Notes under the pieces: model-generated
What the model saw: only the letters and a program-made list of their open reading frames with translations
Told to the model about the DNA's origin: nothing
Databases searched by the model: none
Translations under genes and position numbers: made by a program
Part shown: positions 1 to 7,685 of the stretch, in pieces
How the letters are laid out: the number at the start of each line of letters is the position of its first letter
Position numbering within the stretch: position 1 is the first letter of the stretch
Assembly (NCBI GenBank): GCA_963530515.1
Contig: CAUSEC010000005.1
Coordinates: forward strand, 110,570-174,569
Origin: CBFFRJ01 sp963530515
GTDB lineage: Bacteria; Pseudomonadota; Gammaproteobacteria; Enterobacterales; Enterobacteriaceae
Direction of reading: 5' to 3'
DNA length: 64,000 bases

Positions 1-1312
1 TCACGTGGATAGACATGGCAGTCTGCCCGTCTTTGAAGGTAGTGAACTCCTGCGCACGCGCCACCGGGATGGTGGTGTTACGCGGGATAACCTTTTCCAC
101 CAGGCCGCCCATGGTTTCAAGCCCGAGTGACAGCGGGATGACGTCCAGCAGCAGCATGTCGCTGTCCGGCTTGTTCCCCACCAGAATATCGGCCTGAATC
201 GCAGCACCAATGGCGACAACTTTGTCCGGGTCGATGGCGGTCAACGGGGTGCGACCAAAGAATTCGCCCACGCGTTCACGCACCAGCGGCACGCGCGTAG
301 AGCCGCCAACCATCACCACTCCCAGCACGTCTTCGGCTTCCACACTGGCATCTTTCAGCGCGCGGCGGCAGGAGAGGAGTGTGCGTTTCACCAGGGTGGA
401 AATCAGCGTTTCGAACTGCTCGCGGGTCACCTCTCCCTGCCAGCCTGCCGCCTCAACGGTGACGGAATCGGCATCGCTCAGCGCGATTTTTGCCGCGATG
501 GCGACATCCAGCAACTCACGCTGCAGACGGTTGTCGCCATGAGCAGGCAGGTTCGCCTGCTCGCGAATAAAGTCCGCCAGCAGATGGTCGAAATCATCAC
601 CACCGAGGGCAGAATCGCCGCCCGTCGCCAGCACTTCAAATACCCCACGGCTTAAGCGCAGGATAGAAATATCAAAGGTGCCGCCACCGAGATCGTAAAC
701 TGCGATCACGCCCTCTTTGCCGGAATCCAGACCGTAGGCAATCGCCGCGGCAGTCGGTTCGTTGAGCAAACGCAGGACGTGCAGACCCGCCAGACGTGCA
801 GCATCTTTGGTACCCTGACGTTGAGCATCATCAAAGTAGGCCGGAACGGTGATCACCACGCCATCCAGTTCGCCGGAAAGGGAATCCTGGGCACGTTGGG
901 CAAGGGATTTGAGGATGTCCGCAGAGACGCGAATCGGGTTGACCAGGCCTGCGGTCGTCGCAATCATCGGCAGACCGTTTTCACTGGCCTGCAGCTGGTA
1001 CGGAAGATGCGGATAACGCGCCTGAATATCGGCCAGCGCGCGGCCCATCATGCGTTTAACCGAACTGATGGTGTTGACCGGATCCTGTGCTGCATTGGCA
1101 CGCGCAGCAAAGCCGACCGTATGTCCTTGCGCCTGATAATGCACAACGGAGGGTAATAAATGGCGACCTTCGCTGTCGGCCAGGGTTTCCGCCTGCCCGC
1201 TGCGCACGGTTGCCACCAGAGAGTTGGTGGTGCCTAAATCGATACCCGCCGCCAGACGACGCTGGTGCGGCGCGGCGCTCAGACCTGGCTCACTAATTTG
1301 TAATAAGGCCAT
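1..1312 (-). CDS. hscA: HscA, Hsp70-type chaperone for Fe-S cluster transfer (partial)
   Basis: The frame is open from an ATG at 1312 to the left edge, giving the first 437 residues of a protein that is about 616 residues in E. coli. The start reads MALLQISEPGLSAAPHQRR, followed by the Hsp70 nucleotide-binding signature GIDLGTTNS near residues 23-31. Further on are DLGGGTFD and the start of the substrate-binding domain. HscA works with the J-protein HscB to release [2Fe-2S] clusters from IscU, recognising its LPPVK motif. It lies 15 bp after hscB as the sixth isc gene. The C-terminal part and presumably fdx and iscX lie outside the window. Confidence 0.97.
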   Translation of the reverse strand, partial: MALLQISEPGLSAAPHQRRLAAGIDLGTTNSLVATVRSGQAETLADSEGRHLLPSVVHYQAQGHTVGFAARANAAQDPVNTISSVKRMMGRALADIQARYPHLPYQLQASENGLPMIATTAGLVNPIRVSADILKSLAQRAQDSLSGELDGVVITVPAYFDDAQRQGTKDAARLAGLHVLRLLNEPTAAAIAYGLDSGKEGVIAVYDLGGGTFDISILRLSRGVFEVLATGGDSALGGDDFDHLLADFIREQANLPAHGDNRLQRELLDVAIAAKIALSDADSVTVEAAGWQGEVTREQFETLISTLVKRTLLSCRRALKDASVEAEDVLGVVMVGGSTRVPLVRERVGEFFGRTPLTAIDPDKVVAIGAAIQADILVGNKPDSDMLLLDVIPLSLGLETMGGLVEKVIPRNTTIPVARAQEFTTFKDGQTAMSIHV

Positions 1313-1327
1313 AATGTGCTTCCAAAT

Positions 1328-1843
1328 TTAAAAACCGAGCAGTTTTTCTTCGAGTTGTTCTGTTGAGCTGCGCAGTTTATCCAGAAAACGCAGTTTACGC
1401 ACGGTATCCGCCGCCACATCCCACGTTTCATTACTGAATTGTTCAACCATCAATTGATGGCGTGCGTCATACATCTTTTTCACGCGCTGGAGAAAGACTT
1501 CCAGGCGGTCAGCATCTTTAGCGGTCGCAATCTCATCCAGCTCTTCACGCAACTCAAGCTGCTCCATCAGAAACGCGGTATCGCGTACCGTGTGCTGCTC
1601 AGAGGTCAGATCAAAGCCGTGCAGGGAGAGCAAATATTCTGCCCGTGCCAGCGGATTGCGCAGCGTTTGCCAGGCCTGATTAATGGTGGCGGACTGCTGA
1701 ACGGATGCAAGCTGCTCCGCAGGCGTCGCGCTGGCGAATTTATCCGGGTGATACTGGCGCTGGAGATCCTGAAAACGGGTGGTCAGTGCCGGAATGTCGA
1801 CCTGGTATTGGGCGGATAGCCCAAAGAGGGTGAAGTAATCCAT
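1328..1843 (-). CDS. hscB: HscB, J-domain co-chaperone
   Basis: This 171-residue protein matches the E. coli length. The J domain carries the HPD motif at residues 32-34 (HPDKFA), which stimulates the ATPase of the Hsp70 partner, and the helical C-terminal half binds IscU. I chose MDYFTLFGL as the start. An in-frame ATG 12 codons upstream adds only non-conserved residues, and the family begins at MDYF. It sits between iscA and hscA in the isc operon, with a 77-bp gap to iscA that contains a hairpin. Confidence 0.97.
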   Translation of the reverse strand: MDYFTLFGLSAQYQVDIPALTTRFQDLQRQYHPDKFASATPAEQLASVQQSATINQAWQTLRNPLARAEYLLSLHGFDLTSEQHTVRDTAFLMEQLELREELDEIATAKDADRLEVFLQRVKKMYDARHQLMVEQFSNETWDVAADTVRKLRFLDKLRSSTEQLEEKLLGF

Positions 1844-1870
1844 AGCAATCTCGGGGTAGCCTGCTAAAAC

Positions 1871-1905
1871 AAGCCCCACTCACAGAGGTCACTGCGGTGG
1901 GGCTT
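1871..1905 (-). other. Intercistronic hairpin between iscA and hscB
   Basis: A 9-bp perfect stem pairs AAGCCCCAC (1871-1879) with GTGGGGCTT (1897-1905) around a 17-nt loop, in the gap between iscA and hscB. No T tract follows on the minus strand, so it is not a classic terminator. An mRNA processing or stability element is possible. Only the base pairing is seen; any role is inference. Confidence 0.5.
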
Positions 1906-1920
1906 ATCGGTAACACGCGA

Positions 1921-2244
1921 TTAAACGTTGAAGCTTTCGCCGCAACCGCACTCATCTTTCACGTTCGGGTTAGTAAACTTAAACCCTTCGTTGAGGCCTT
2001 CTTTCACGAAGTCCAGCTCAGTGCCGTCGAGGAATTGCAGGCTTTTGCCGTCGATAACGACCTTCACACCTTTGTCTTCAAACACGGTATCTTCTGATTC
2101 CGGTTGGTCGACGAATTCCAGTACGTAGGCCATGCCAGAACAACCAGAGGTTCTGACCCCCAGACGCAGGCCAAACCCTTTACCACGGTTGGCCAGAAAG
2201 CTGTTCACTCGCGCTGCAGCACTGTCGCTTAGGGTAATCGACAT
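1921..2244 (-). CDS. iscA: IscA, A-type Fe-S carrier protein
   Basis: The protein has 107 residues, as in E. coli. The three conserved cysteines of A-type carriers are present: Cys35 (TSGCSG) and Cys99/Cys101 in the C-terminal CGCGESFNV. The family accepts clusters from IscU and passes them to apo-targets such as [4Fe-4S] enzymes. A GAGGG ribosome-binding site lies upstream of the ATG, just past the end of an ERIC element that separates it from iscU. Confidence 0.98.
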   Translation of the reverse strand: MSITLSDSAAARVNSFLANRGKGFGLRLGVRTSGCSGMAYVLEFVDQPESEDTVFEDKGVKVVIDGKSLQFLDGTELDFVKEGLNEGFKFTNPNVKDECGCGESFNV

Positions 2245-2258
2245 ACAATGCCCTCAAT

Positions 2259-2377
2259 TATTTTTTTCATCATTCTTCCCACCGCAGGTGCGTTGGCTTC
2301 ATTTGTTCACTCAAGTCACTTACCTTAGTAAGCTCCTTGAGACTCACAAACTCGCCGCCTTCCTGCACTGTGAATTA
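2259..2377 (-). repeat. ERIC element between iscU and iscA
   Basis: Read on the minus strand this carries the ERIC core AAGGAGCTTACTAAGGTAAG followed by GTGACTTGAGTGAAC and AGCCAACGCACCTGCGG. These match the well-known ERIC primer sequences, in the same orientation as the isc transcript. It is bounded by TA dinucleotides, and the iscU end coincides with the TA of the iscU TAA stop. At about 119 bp it is slightly shorter than the usual 127 bp. The exact iscA-side boundary is uncertain by a few bases. Confidence 0.85.
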
Positions 2378-2767
2378 TTTAGAAACCACTTCACGTTTGC
2401 TTTTGTAATCCGCAATGGCGGCTTTGATCGCATCTTCTGCCAGGATGGAGCAGTGGATTTTTACCGGCGGTAATTCCAGCTCTTCGGCGATATCGGTGTT
2501 CTTGATTGCCTGCGCTTCGTCGAGGGATTTGCCCTTCACCCACTCTGTGACCAGTGAGCTGGAAGCGATAGCAGAACCGCAGCCGTAGGTCTTGAAGCGT
2601 GCGTCTTCAATGATACCCTCATTGTTGACTTTGATCTGCAACTTCATCACGTCGCCGCAAGCCGGTGCACCCACCATGCCGCTGCCAACGCTCTCATCGC
2701 TGTTGTCGAAAGAACCCACGTTGCGCGGATTCTCATAATGATCGATTACTTTTTCGCTGTAAGCCAT
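2375..2767 (-). CDS. iscU: IscU, Fe-S cluster scaffold
   Basis: IscU receives sulfur from IscS and assembles [2Fe-2S] clusters. Ligand residues Cys37, Cys63, His105 and Cys106 are all present, as is the HscA recognition motif LPPVK at 99-103. The length is 130 residues against 128 in E. coli. The tail reads KREVVSK where E. coli ends in KREAK, and the stop codon coincides with the end of an ERIC element. It lies 27 bp after iscS. Otherwise the protein is almost identical to E. coli IscU. Confidence 0.98.
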   Translation of the reverse strand: MAYSEKVIDHYENPRNVGSFDNSDESVGSGMVGAPACGDVMKLQIKVNNEGIIEDARFKTYGCGSAIASSSLVTEWVKGKSLDEAQAIKNTDIAEELELPPVKIHCSILAEDAIKAAIADYKSKREVVSK

Positions 2768-2794
2768 GTTGTATTCTCCTGATTCCGCTGCCGA

Positions 2795-4009
2795 TTAGTG
2801 ATGTGACCATTCAATGCTGTTCAAATCCACGCCCTGCTTGAACATTTCCCACAAAGGAGAAAGGTCACGCAGACGACCGATGGAGTTGCGAACCAGCTTG
2901 ATGGTGTAATCAATTTCTTCTTCGGTAGTGAAACGACCTAAGGAGAAACGAATGGAGCTGTGTGCCAGCTCGTCAGTCATACCCAGTGCACGCAGCACGT
3001 AGGATGGCTCAAGGCTTGCGGAAGTACAGGCAGAACCGGAGGAAACGGCCAGGTCTTTCAGCGCCATGATCAGCGACTCGCCTTCAACGTAGTTAAAGCT
3101 GACGTTGAGGATGTTCGGCGCGCCCTGAGTGAGGTCACCGTTCAGGTAAACCTCTTCCATATCTTTCACGCCTTCCCACAGACGGTTACGCAGACCGCGC
3201 AGGCGCGCCATCTCGGTTTCCATCTCTTCTTTGGCAATACGGTAAGCTTCACCCATGCCAACGATCTGGTGAACAGGCAGGGTACCGGAACGCATACCGC
3301 GCTCGTGACCGCCGCCGTGCATTTGCGCTTCGATACGGATACGTGGTTTACGGCGAACGTACAGCGCGCCGATACCTTTCGGACCATAAATTTTGTGGCC
3401 GGAGAAGGACATCAGGTCCACTTTCAGCTGGCTCAGGTCGATAGGCAGTTTGCCCACGCTCTGGGTAGCGTCAACGTGATAGATGATGCCGCGCGCACGG
3501 CACATTTCGCCGATGGTTGCGATGTCCTGCACCACGCCGATTTCGTTGTTCACGTGCATGATGGAAACGAGGATGGTGTCATCACGCATCGCCGCTTCGA
3601 GTTCTTTCAGGTCAATAATGCCGTTGCTCTGTGGAGCAAGGTAGGTGACGTCAAAACCTTCACGCTCAAGCTGGCGACAGGTGTCCAGCACAGCTTTATG
3701 TTCGGTTTTGCTGGTAATAATGTGCTTGCCTTTTTTCTGGTAGAAATTAGCTGCACCTTTAATTGCCAGGTTGTCAGATTCGGTTGCACCGGAGGTGAAA
3801 ACAATTTCACGCGGATCGGCACCAACCAGCTCAGCAATCTGATTACGGGCGATATCAACCGCCTCTTCAGCATGCCAGCCAAAACGGTGTGAACGGGAAG
3901 CTGGGTTACCAAAGTTTCCGTCCAGGGTCAGACACTGCATCATTTTCTCAGCAACACGCGGGTCCACCGGCGTCGTTGCGGAGTAATCGAGATAAATCGG
4001 TAATTTCAT
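2795..4009 (-). CDS. iscS: IscS, cysteine desulfurase
   Basis: This 404-residue class V aminotransferase is a PLP enzyme that removes sulfur from cysteine for Fe-S clusters, tRNA thiolation and other pathways. The PLP lysine is Lys206 (SGHKIYG) and the persulfide cysteine is Cys328 (SSGSACTS). The start is MKLPIYLDYSATTP; an upstream in-frame ATG adding nine residues is not part of the family. A 240-bp gap holding an ERIC element separates it from iscR, where E. coli has a RyhB-regulated junction. Confidence 0.98.
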   Translation of the reverse strand: MKLPIYLDYSATTPVDPRVAEKMMQCLTLDGNFGNPASRSHRFGWHAEEAVDIARNQIAELVGADPREIVFTSGATESDNLAIKGAANFYQKKGKHIITSKTEHKAVLDTCRQLEREGFDVTYLAPQSNGIIDLKELEAAMRDDTILVSIMHVNNEIGVVQDIATIGEMCRARGIIYHVDATQSVGKLPIDLSQLKVDLMSFSGHKIYGPKGIGALYVRRKPRIRIEAQMHGGGHERGMRSGTLPVHQIVGMGEAYRIAKEEMETEMARLRGLRNRLWEGVKDMEEVYLNGDLTQGAPNILNVSFNYVEGESLIMALKDLAVSSGSACTSASLEPSYVLRALGMTDELAHSSIRFSLGRFTTEEEIDYTIKLVRNSIGRLRDLSPLWEMFKQGVDLNSIEWSHH

Positions 4010-4124
4010 TGCTCTTAAACTCCGTACATCACTCAATGCAATGAACCAGGCTTTCGGTCGGATGTTCAGCCGTTATACGGGGTGATGGCTCACCCCGGCC
4101 TGATTCTGAATTTTTATAATGTTT

Positions 4125-4252
4125 TAACCTAACTGTTTTGCGGTGCAGTAAGGCGGCAAGATTGTTAAAACCCAGGAGCTTACATAAGTAAGTGACTGGG
4201 TTGAACACGTGCGGCCAACACAGCAGCGCCCCGAAACAGGACGGGTAAATTA
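4125..4252 (+). repeat. ERIC element between iscR and iscS
   Basis: The plus strand reads CCCAGGAGCTTACATAAGTA and then AGTGACTGGG, the central ERIC palindrome, with AAGGCGGCAAG to the left and GCGGCCAACACAGC to the right. A TA at 4125-4126 and a TA at 4251-4252 bound a 128-bp unit. The right-hand TA is part of the iscR TAA stop. The core points against the isc transcript, opposite to the ERIC between iscU and iscA. Transcribed ERIC folds into a long hairpin, so it may affect processing at this junction. Confidence 0.88.
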
Positions 4253-4741
4253 TGCGCGCAGTTTGACGTCGATAGCGTCCTGACCGCGGGTCGTGCGATG
4301 GGTTTCGTGCGAATGCTGACGATCGGACACATCAAGGATTTCCTGGTTGTTTACCAGCTCACCCAGGGTGATGTTGTTCAGGAAACCGGTCAGACGATCG
4401 CTCAGGTCACGCCACAGCGCATGAGTCAGGCATTTGTCGCCGCCCTGGCAGCCAGTTTTACCCTGGCAACGGGTTGCATCAACAGATTCGTCAACGGCGC
4501 TGATGACTTCGCCAACAGCAATGCTGCCTGCATCTTTACCCAGCAGATAACCGCCACCCGGGCCACGTACGCTGGCAACAAGGCCATTTTTACGCAAGCG
4601 GGAGAAAAGCTGTTCCAGATAAGAAAGGGAAATCCCCTGACGCTCGGAAATATCAGCCAACGGTACTGGGCCCGTTTCGGAGTTGAGCGCAACGTCAAGC
4701 ATTGCGGTCACGGCATAACGCCCTTTAGATGTCAGTCTCAT
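4250..4741 (-). CDS. iscR: IscR, Fe-S sensing Rrf2-family regulator
   Basis: The 163-residue protein has an N-terminal winged helix-turn-helix (about residues 1-70) and the [2Fe-2S] ligands Cys92, Cys98, Cys104 and His107. As holo-protein the family represses its own isc operon; as apo-protein it activates suf and other genes. It is the first isc gene. Its promoter region carries two abutting type 1 IscR sites, which fits autoregulation. The TAA stop is shared with the boundary of an ERIC element. Confidence 0.98.
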   Translation of the reverse strand: MRLTSKGRYAVTAMLDVALNSETGPVPLADISERQGISLSYLEQLFSRLRKNGLVASVRGPGGGYLLGKDAGSIAVGEVISAVDESVDATRCQGKTGCQGGDKCLTHALWRDLSDRLTGFLNNITLGELVNNQEILDVSDRQHSHETHRTTRGQDAIDVKLRA

Positions 4742-4825
4742 GTCTTAACTTAGCCTCAAACTCGCCCCTGCCCGGGGTTTTTATTAAAATTTAAAATAAT
4801 GTCGCATAGCGGAGGCAAGTCTGAC

Positions 4826-4875
4826 ATTCCCGACTAAATTGGTCAACTATTTACTTGACTGTTTTAGTCAGGTAT
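4826..4875 (-). promoter_or_regulatory. Two tandem type 1 IscR operators at the isc promoter
   Basis: On the minus strand two 25-bp sites abut. The upstream one (4851-4875) contains CCTGACTAAAACAGTCAAG and the downstream one (4826-4850) contains GTTGACCAATTTAGTCGG. Both fit the [2Fe-2S]-IscR consensus with GACT and AGTC arms. TTGACC at 4841-4846 is a candidate -35 element, so the bound repressor would cover the promoter. The region closely resembles the E. coli iscR promoter. Confidence 0.85.
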
Positions 4876-4921
4876 TTAGCTTTCCGTGCCGTTTTGCTTA
4901 AGGCGCGGTGTGAGGTCCTCA

Positions 4922-4953
4922 TCCCGCCTTTCTCCAGCAGAGTCAAGGCGGGA
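4922..4953 (-). other. Hairpin downstream of trmJ
   Basis: TCCCGCCTT (4922-4930) pairs perfectly with AAGGCGGGA (4945-4953) just past the trmJ stop. There is no T tract on the minus strand, so it may mark an mRNA 3' end after trimming or a factor-dependent stop before the isc promoter. Function is not proven. Confidence 0.4.
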
Positions 4954-4967
4954 CGGGCGCTGAGGGG

Positions 4968-5705
4968 TTACTGCTTCTCTTGCGTCTTCTGCTCGATAGA
5001 GGCCAACATACCGCGCAGGATGTTCAGTTCCTGGCTCTCCGGACGGGCGCGGGTGAACAAACGACGCAGCTTGTTCATCACCTGTCCCGGGTGGTTTTCA
5101 CGGATAAAACCGGTGGAAAGCAGCGTTTTTTCCAGGTGACCATAGAAGCGTTCCAGGTCGTCAACCAGCGGATATGGCGCCTCTTCTTCCTCTACTACTG
5201 GGTTGCTTTCTTCCTGCGTCGCCAGCCAGGCCATACGCACTTCATACGCAATGACCTGTACCGCCATCGCCAGGTTCAGCGAGCTGTATTCCGGGTTGGC
5301 GGCAATGGCGACGTGATAATGGCACTTTTGCAGCTCATCATTGGTCAGCCCGACGCGCTCACGGCCAAAGACCAGCGCCACCGGAGCATGTTTACCTTCG
5401 GCAACGCTTTTCAGACCACATTCACGGGGATCGAGCATCGGCCACGGCAGCGTGCGTGATCGCGCGCTGGTACCGACCACCAGGCTACAGCCCGCCAGCG
5501 CTTCATCAAGCGTATCGACGATCTGCGCGTCACCAATAACGTCACTGGCACCGGCCGCCAGCGCGATGGCCTGGGAGTCCGGTTTCACCAACGGGTTAAC
5601 CAGCCACAGGTTGGTCAAACCCATTGTTTTCATTGCGCGAGCGACAGAGCCCATATTGCCGGTGTGAGAGGTTTCCACCAGTACGATTCGAATATTTTGC
5701 AGCAT
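4968..5705 (-). CDS. trmJ: TrmJ, tRNA Cm32/Um32 2'-O-methyltransferase
   Basis: This 245-residue SPOUT-superfamily enzyme 2'-O-methylates position 32 of several tRNAs using SAM. Family motifs are visible: VETSHTGNMGSVARAMK near residues 10-26, ALVFGRERVGL in the middle and SSLNLAMAVQVIAYE in the knot region. A charged C-terminal extension follows the catalytic domain. It is divergent from suhB and lies upstream of the isc operon on the same strand, as in E. coli. Confidence 0.96.
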   Translation of the reverse strand: MLQNIRIVLVETSHTGNMGSVARAMKTMGLTNLWLVNPLVKPDSQAIALAAGASDVIGDAQIVDTLDEALAGCSLVVGTSARSRTLPWPMLDPRECGLKSVAEGKHAPVALVFGRERVGLTNDELQKCHYHVAIAANPEYSSLNLAMAVQVIAYEVRMAWLATQEESNPVVEEEEAPYPLVDDLERFYGHLEKTLLSTGFIRENHPGQVMNKLRRLFTRARPESQELNILRGMLASIEQKTQEKQ

Positions 5706-5794
5706 AGTTTTTCTACGGCTAAAGAATATTTGTGCATATTATCATAAACCGAAGACATATTCCGAATACGCTGCTATTATACGCGCCGTTTTCC

Positions 5795-5806
5795 CGTTCT
5801 TTAACA
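5795..5806 (+). promoter_or_regulatory. boxA antitermination element in the suhB leader
   Basis: CGTTCTTTAACA lies 17 bp before the suhB ATG and matches the rRNA boxA sequence in its core (CTTTAACA). A TATTAT -10 candidate is at 5775-5780, which would place boxA in the suhB 5' UTR. In E. coli a Nus factor complex containing SuhB binds a boxA here and blocks translation of suhB. The same autoregulation is inferred here. Confidence 0.7.
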
Positions 5807-5823
5807 TCCAGTGAGAGAGACCG

Positions 5824-6627
5824 ATGCATCCGATGCTGACCATCGCCGTGCGCGCAGCGCGCAAGGCGGGTAATGTAATTGCCAAACACTACGAAACGCC
5901 AGACTCCGTAGAAACCAGCCAGAAAGGCAGCAATGATTTCGTGACTAACGTCGATAAAGCCGCAGAAGCGATTATTATCGAAACCATTCGCAAATCTTAC
6001 CCGCAACACACCATTATCACCGAAGAAAGCGGTGAGCATGAAGGCGAAGATCAGGATGTTCAATGGGTTATCGATCCACTGGATGGCACCACCAACTTTA
6101 TTAAACGCCTCCCACACTTCTCCGTTTCCATTGCCGTACGCATTAAAGGCCGTACTGAAGTGGCTGTGGTTTACGATCCAATGCGTAACGAACTCTTCAC
6201 CGCAACGCGCGGTCAGGGTGCACAGCTGAACGGTTACCGTCTGCGTGGCAGCAACGCCCGCGACCTGGACGGCACCATTCTGGCGACCGGCTTCCCGTTC
6301 AAAGTGAAACAGCACGCCAAGCCGTACATCAACATCGTGGGTAAACTGTTTACCGAATGTGCCGACTTCCGTCGCACCGGCTCTGCTGCGCTGGATCTGG
6401 CCTATGTGGCCGCTGGCCGCGTTGACGGTTTCTTTGAAATTGGCCTCAAGCCGTGGGATTTCGCAGCCGGTGAACTGCTGGTGCGTGAAGCAGGCGGCAT
6501 CGTCTGTGACTTTACCGGTGCACATAACTACATGATGTCTGGCAACCTTGTTGCCGGTAACCCGCGCGTAGTGAAAGCGATGCTTGCCAGCATGCGTGAC
6601 GAACTGAGTGAAGCGCTGAAGCGTTAA
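5824..6627 (+). CDS. suhB: SuhB, inositol-1-monophosphatase and Nus complex protein
   Basis: The 267-residue protein belongs to the Li-sensitive Mg-dependent phosphatase family. Metal-binding motifs are DPLDGTTNF at residues 84-92 and WDFAAGELLVREAGG near 219-233. In E. coli SuhB also joins the NusA/B/E/G antitermination complex on rRNA operons, which is probably its main role. A GTGAGAGAG purine run precedes the ATG. The upstream boxA supports autoregulation. Confidence 0.97.
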   Translation: MHPMLTIAVRAARKAGNVIAKHYETPDSVETSQKGSNDFVTNVDKAAEAIIIETIRKSYPQHTIITEESGEHEGEDQDVQWVIDPLDGTTNFIKRLPHFSVSIAVRIKGRTEVAVVYDPMRNELFTATRGQGAQLNGYRLRGSNARDLDGTILATGFPFKVKQHAKPYINIVGKLFTECADFRRTGSAALDLAYVAAGRVDGFFEIGLKPWDFAAGELLVREAGGIVCDFTGAHNYMMSGNLVAGNPRVVKAMLASMRDELSEALKR

Positions 6628-6644
6628 TTCAGTTGATGTCTTCT

Positions 6645-6675
6645 CCCTCTCCCACCAGGAGAGGGTTGGGGTGAG
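6645..6675. repeat. REP-like palindrome after suhB
   Basis: CCCTCTCC (6645-6652) and GGAGAGGG (6658-6665) form a perfect 8-bp stem with a 5-nt loop, followed by TTGGGGTGAGG. This hairpin plus GGGGTGAGG tail is the common REP-like intergenic repeat of Enterobacter-type genomes. It lies between convergent suhB and the NicO gene, where it may also act as a 3' end for either transcript. Confidence 0.65.
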
Positions 6676-6698
6676 GCATCAGGCCGCACCCCTTCATT

Positions 6699-7685
6699 TC
6701 AAAACGGTCTTATTCCCCTGCCCTCCGGCACCGCACTCATCCACATCACCACCGCCGCCACCACTAACACCACGCCCCCGGCCAGTGCCAGTGCCAGCGT
6801 TGTCCAGCCCACCTGTTTCCACATCGCAGGCGTTTTGTTGCCGCTCAGTTTGACCGCCAGCGTACGGAAACTATGTACTAACAAGGCGAGTGAACTGATG
6901 GTCAGCGAAGTGCCCGCCGCCATCGCCATGGCCGATGCCACGCCCCAGGCAAATACACCGACAACCTTACTGAACAGCAGCACCATAATAGCCCCCGAAC
7001 AGGGCCGCATCCCCATCGAGAGCACAATCACCAGCCGCGCGCGCCAGTCATCCCCCTGTTGCAGTTGTTCGGGTGTCGGCAAATGCTGATGCCCGCAGCC
7101 GCAGCGTTCATGGTGAACATGATGCGGGGTAAAGGCTTTAAAGGTCGGTTTACGTAACATGCCACGCAGCTTCTTAAGCGCCCGCAAACATAGCAAGATG
7201 CCCAGCACGCCCACCAGCGCATAGCTGCCCTTCTCCAGCCAGAAGCTGCTGAGATGCAGCTGACGTGCAGGCAATGCCAGCACCGAGAGCACCACTACCA
7301 CCAGCAGCACCGCCACCAGCCCTTGCAGCAAGGATGATGCCAGCGTCAGGCCAATACTGGATCGCAGTTTTGAGGGATGGGTCGCAAGCCAGGTGGTGAT
7401 CACCACTTTACCGTGCCCCGGCCCGAGCGCGTGCAGCACGCCGTAGACAAAGCTCACCAGCAACAGCGAACTGCCCGCAGCTGTCGGATTCTCCGCCACC
7501 GCTTTTAAAAGCGTGCTCAGTTGCTGATTGAATTCGCGCTGCCAGCCAATACTTTCACGCAGTACCTGCGGCCAGGCCTGCCAGAGCCAGTATCCTCCCG
7601 CCAGGGCAAGCAGCAAAAAGAGGACCAGTGGCCACCACTGCCGCAAGCCGTGTTGTCGTAAACGCGTCACTGGCATCACTGACAT
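6699..7685 (-). CDS. NicO-family nickel/cobalt transporter
   Basis: The 328-residue membrane protein has about seven hydrophobic segments, the NicO signature HALGPGHGKVVITTWL near residues 86-101 and a second motif GMRPCSGA. Between them is a cytoplasmic or periplasmic loop rich in His and Cys (HHVHHERCGCGHQH). The family moves Ni or Co, and RcnA is an efflux member. It overlaps the DUF1007 gene; a second ATG at 7676 forms TGATG with the DUF1007 stop and could be the true start through translational coupling. Direction of transport cannot be read from sequence. It is absent from E. coli K-12 at this locus. Confidence 0.88.
   Translation of the reverse strand: MSVMPVTRLRQHGLRQWWPLVLFLLLALAGGYWLWQAWPQVLRESIGWQREFNQQLSTLLKAVAENPTAAGSSLLLVSFVYGVLHALGPGHGKVVITTWLATHPSKLRSSIGLTLASSLLQGLVAVLLVVVVLSVLALPARQLHLSSFWLEKGSYALVGVLGILLCLRALKKLRGMLRKPTFKAFTPHHVHHERCGCGHQHLPTPEQLQQGDDWRARLVIVLSMGMRPCSGAIMVLLFSKVVGVFAWGVASAMAMAAGTSLTISSLALLVHSFRTLAVKLSGNKTPAMWKQVGWTTLALALAGGVVLVVAAVVMWMSAVPEGRGIRPF

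Noticed and set aside
2960..3892. 310-codon frame antisense to iscS
   Set aside because: It mirrors iscS codons and has no recognisable motif.
5719..6525. 268-codon frame antisense to suhB
   Set aside because: suhB is intact and conserved; the antisense frame has no family resemblance and covers the boxA region by chance.
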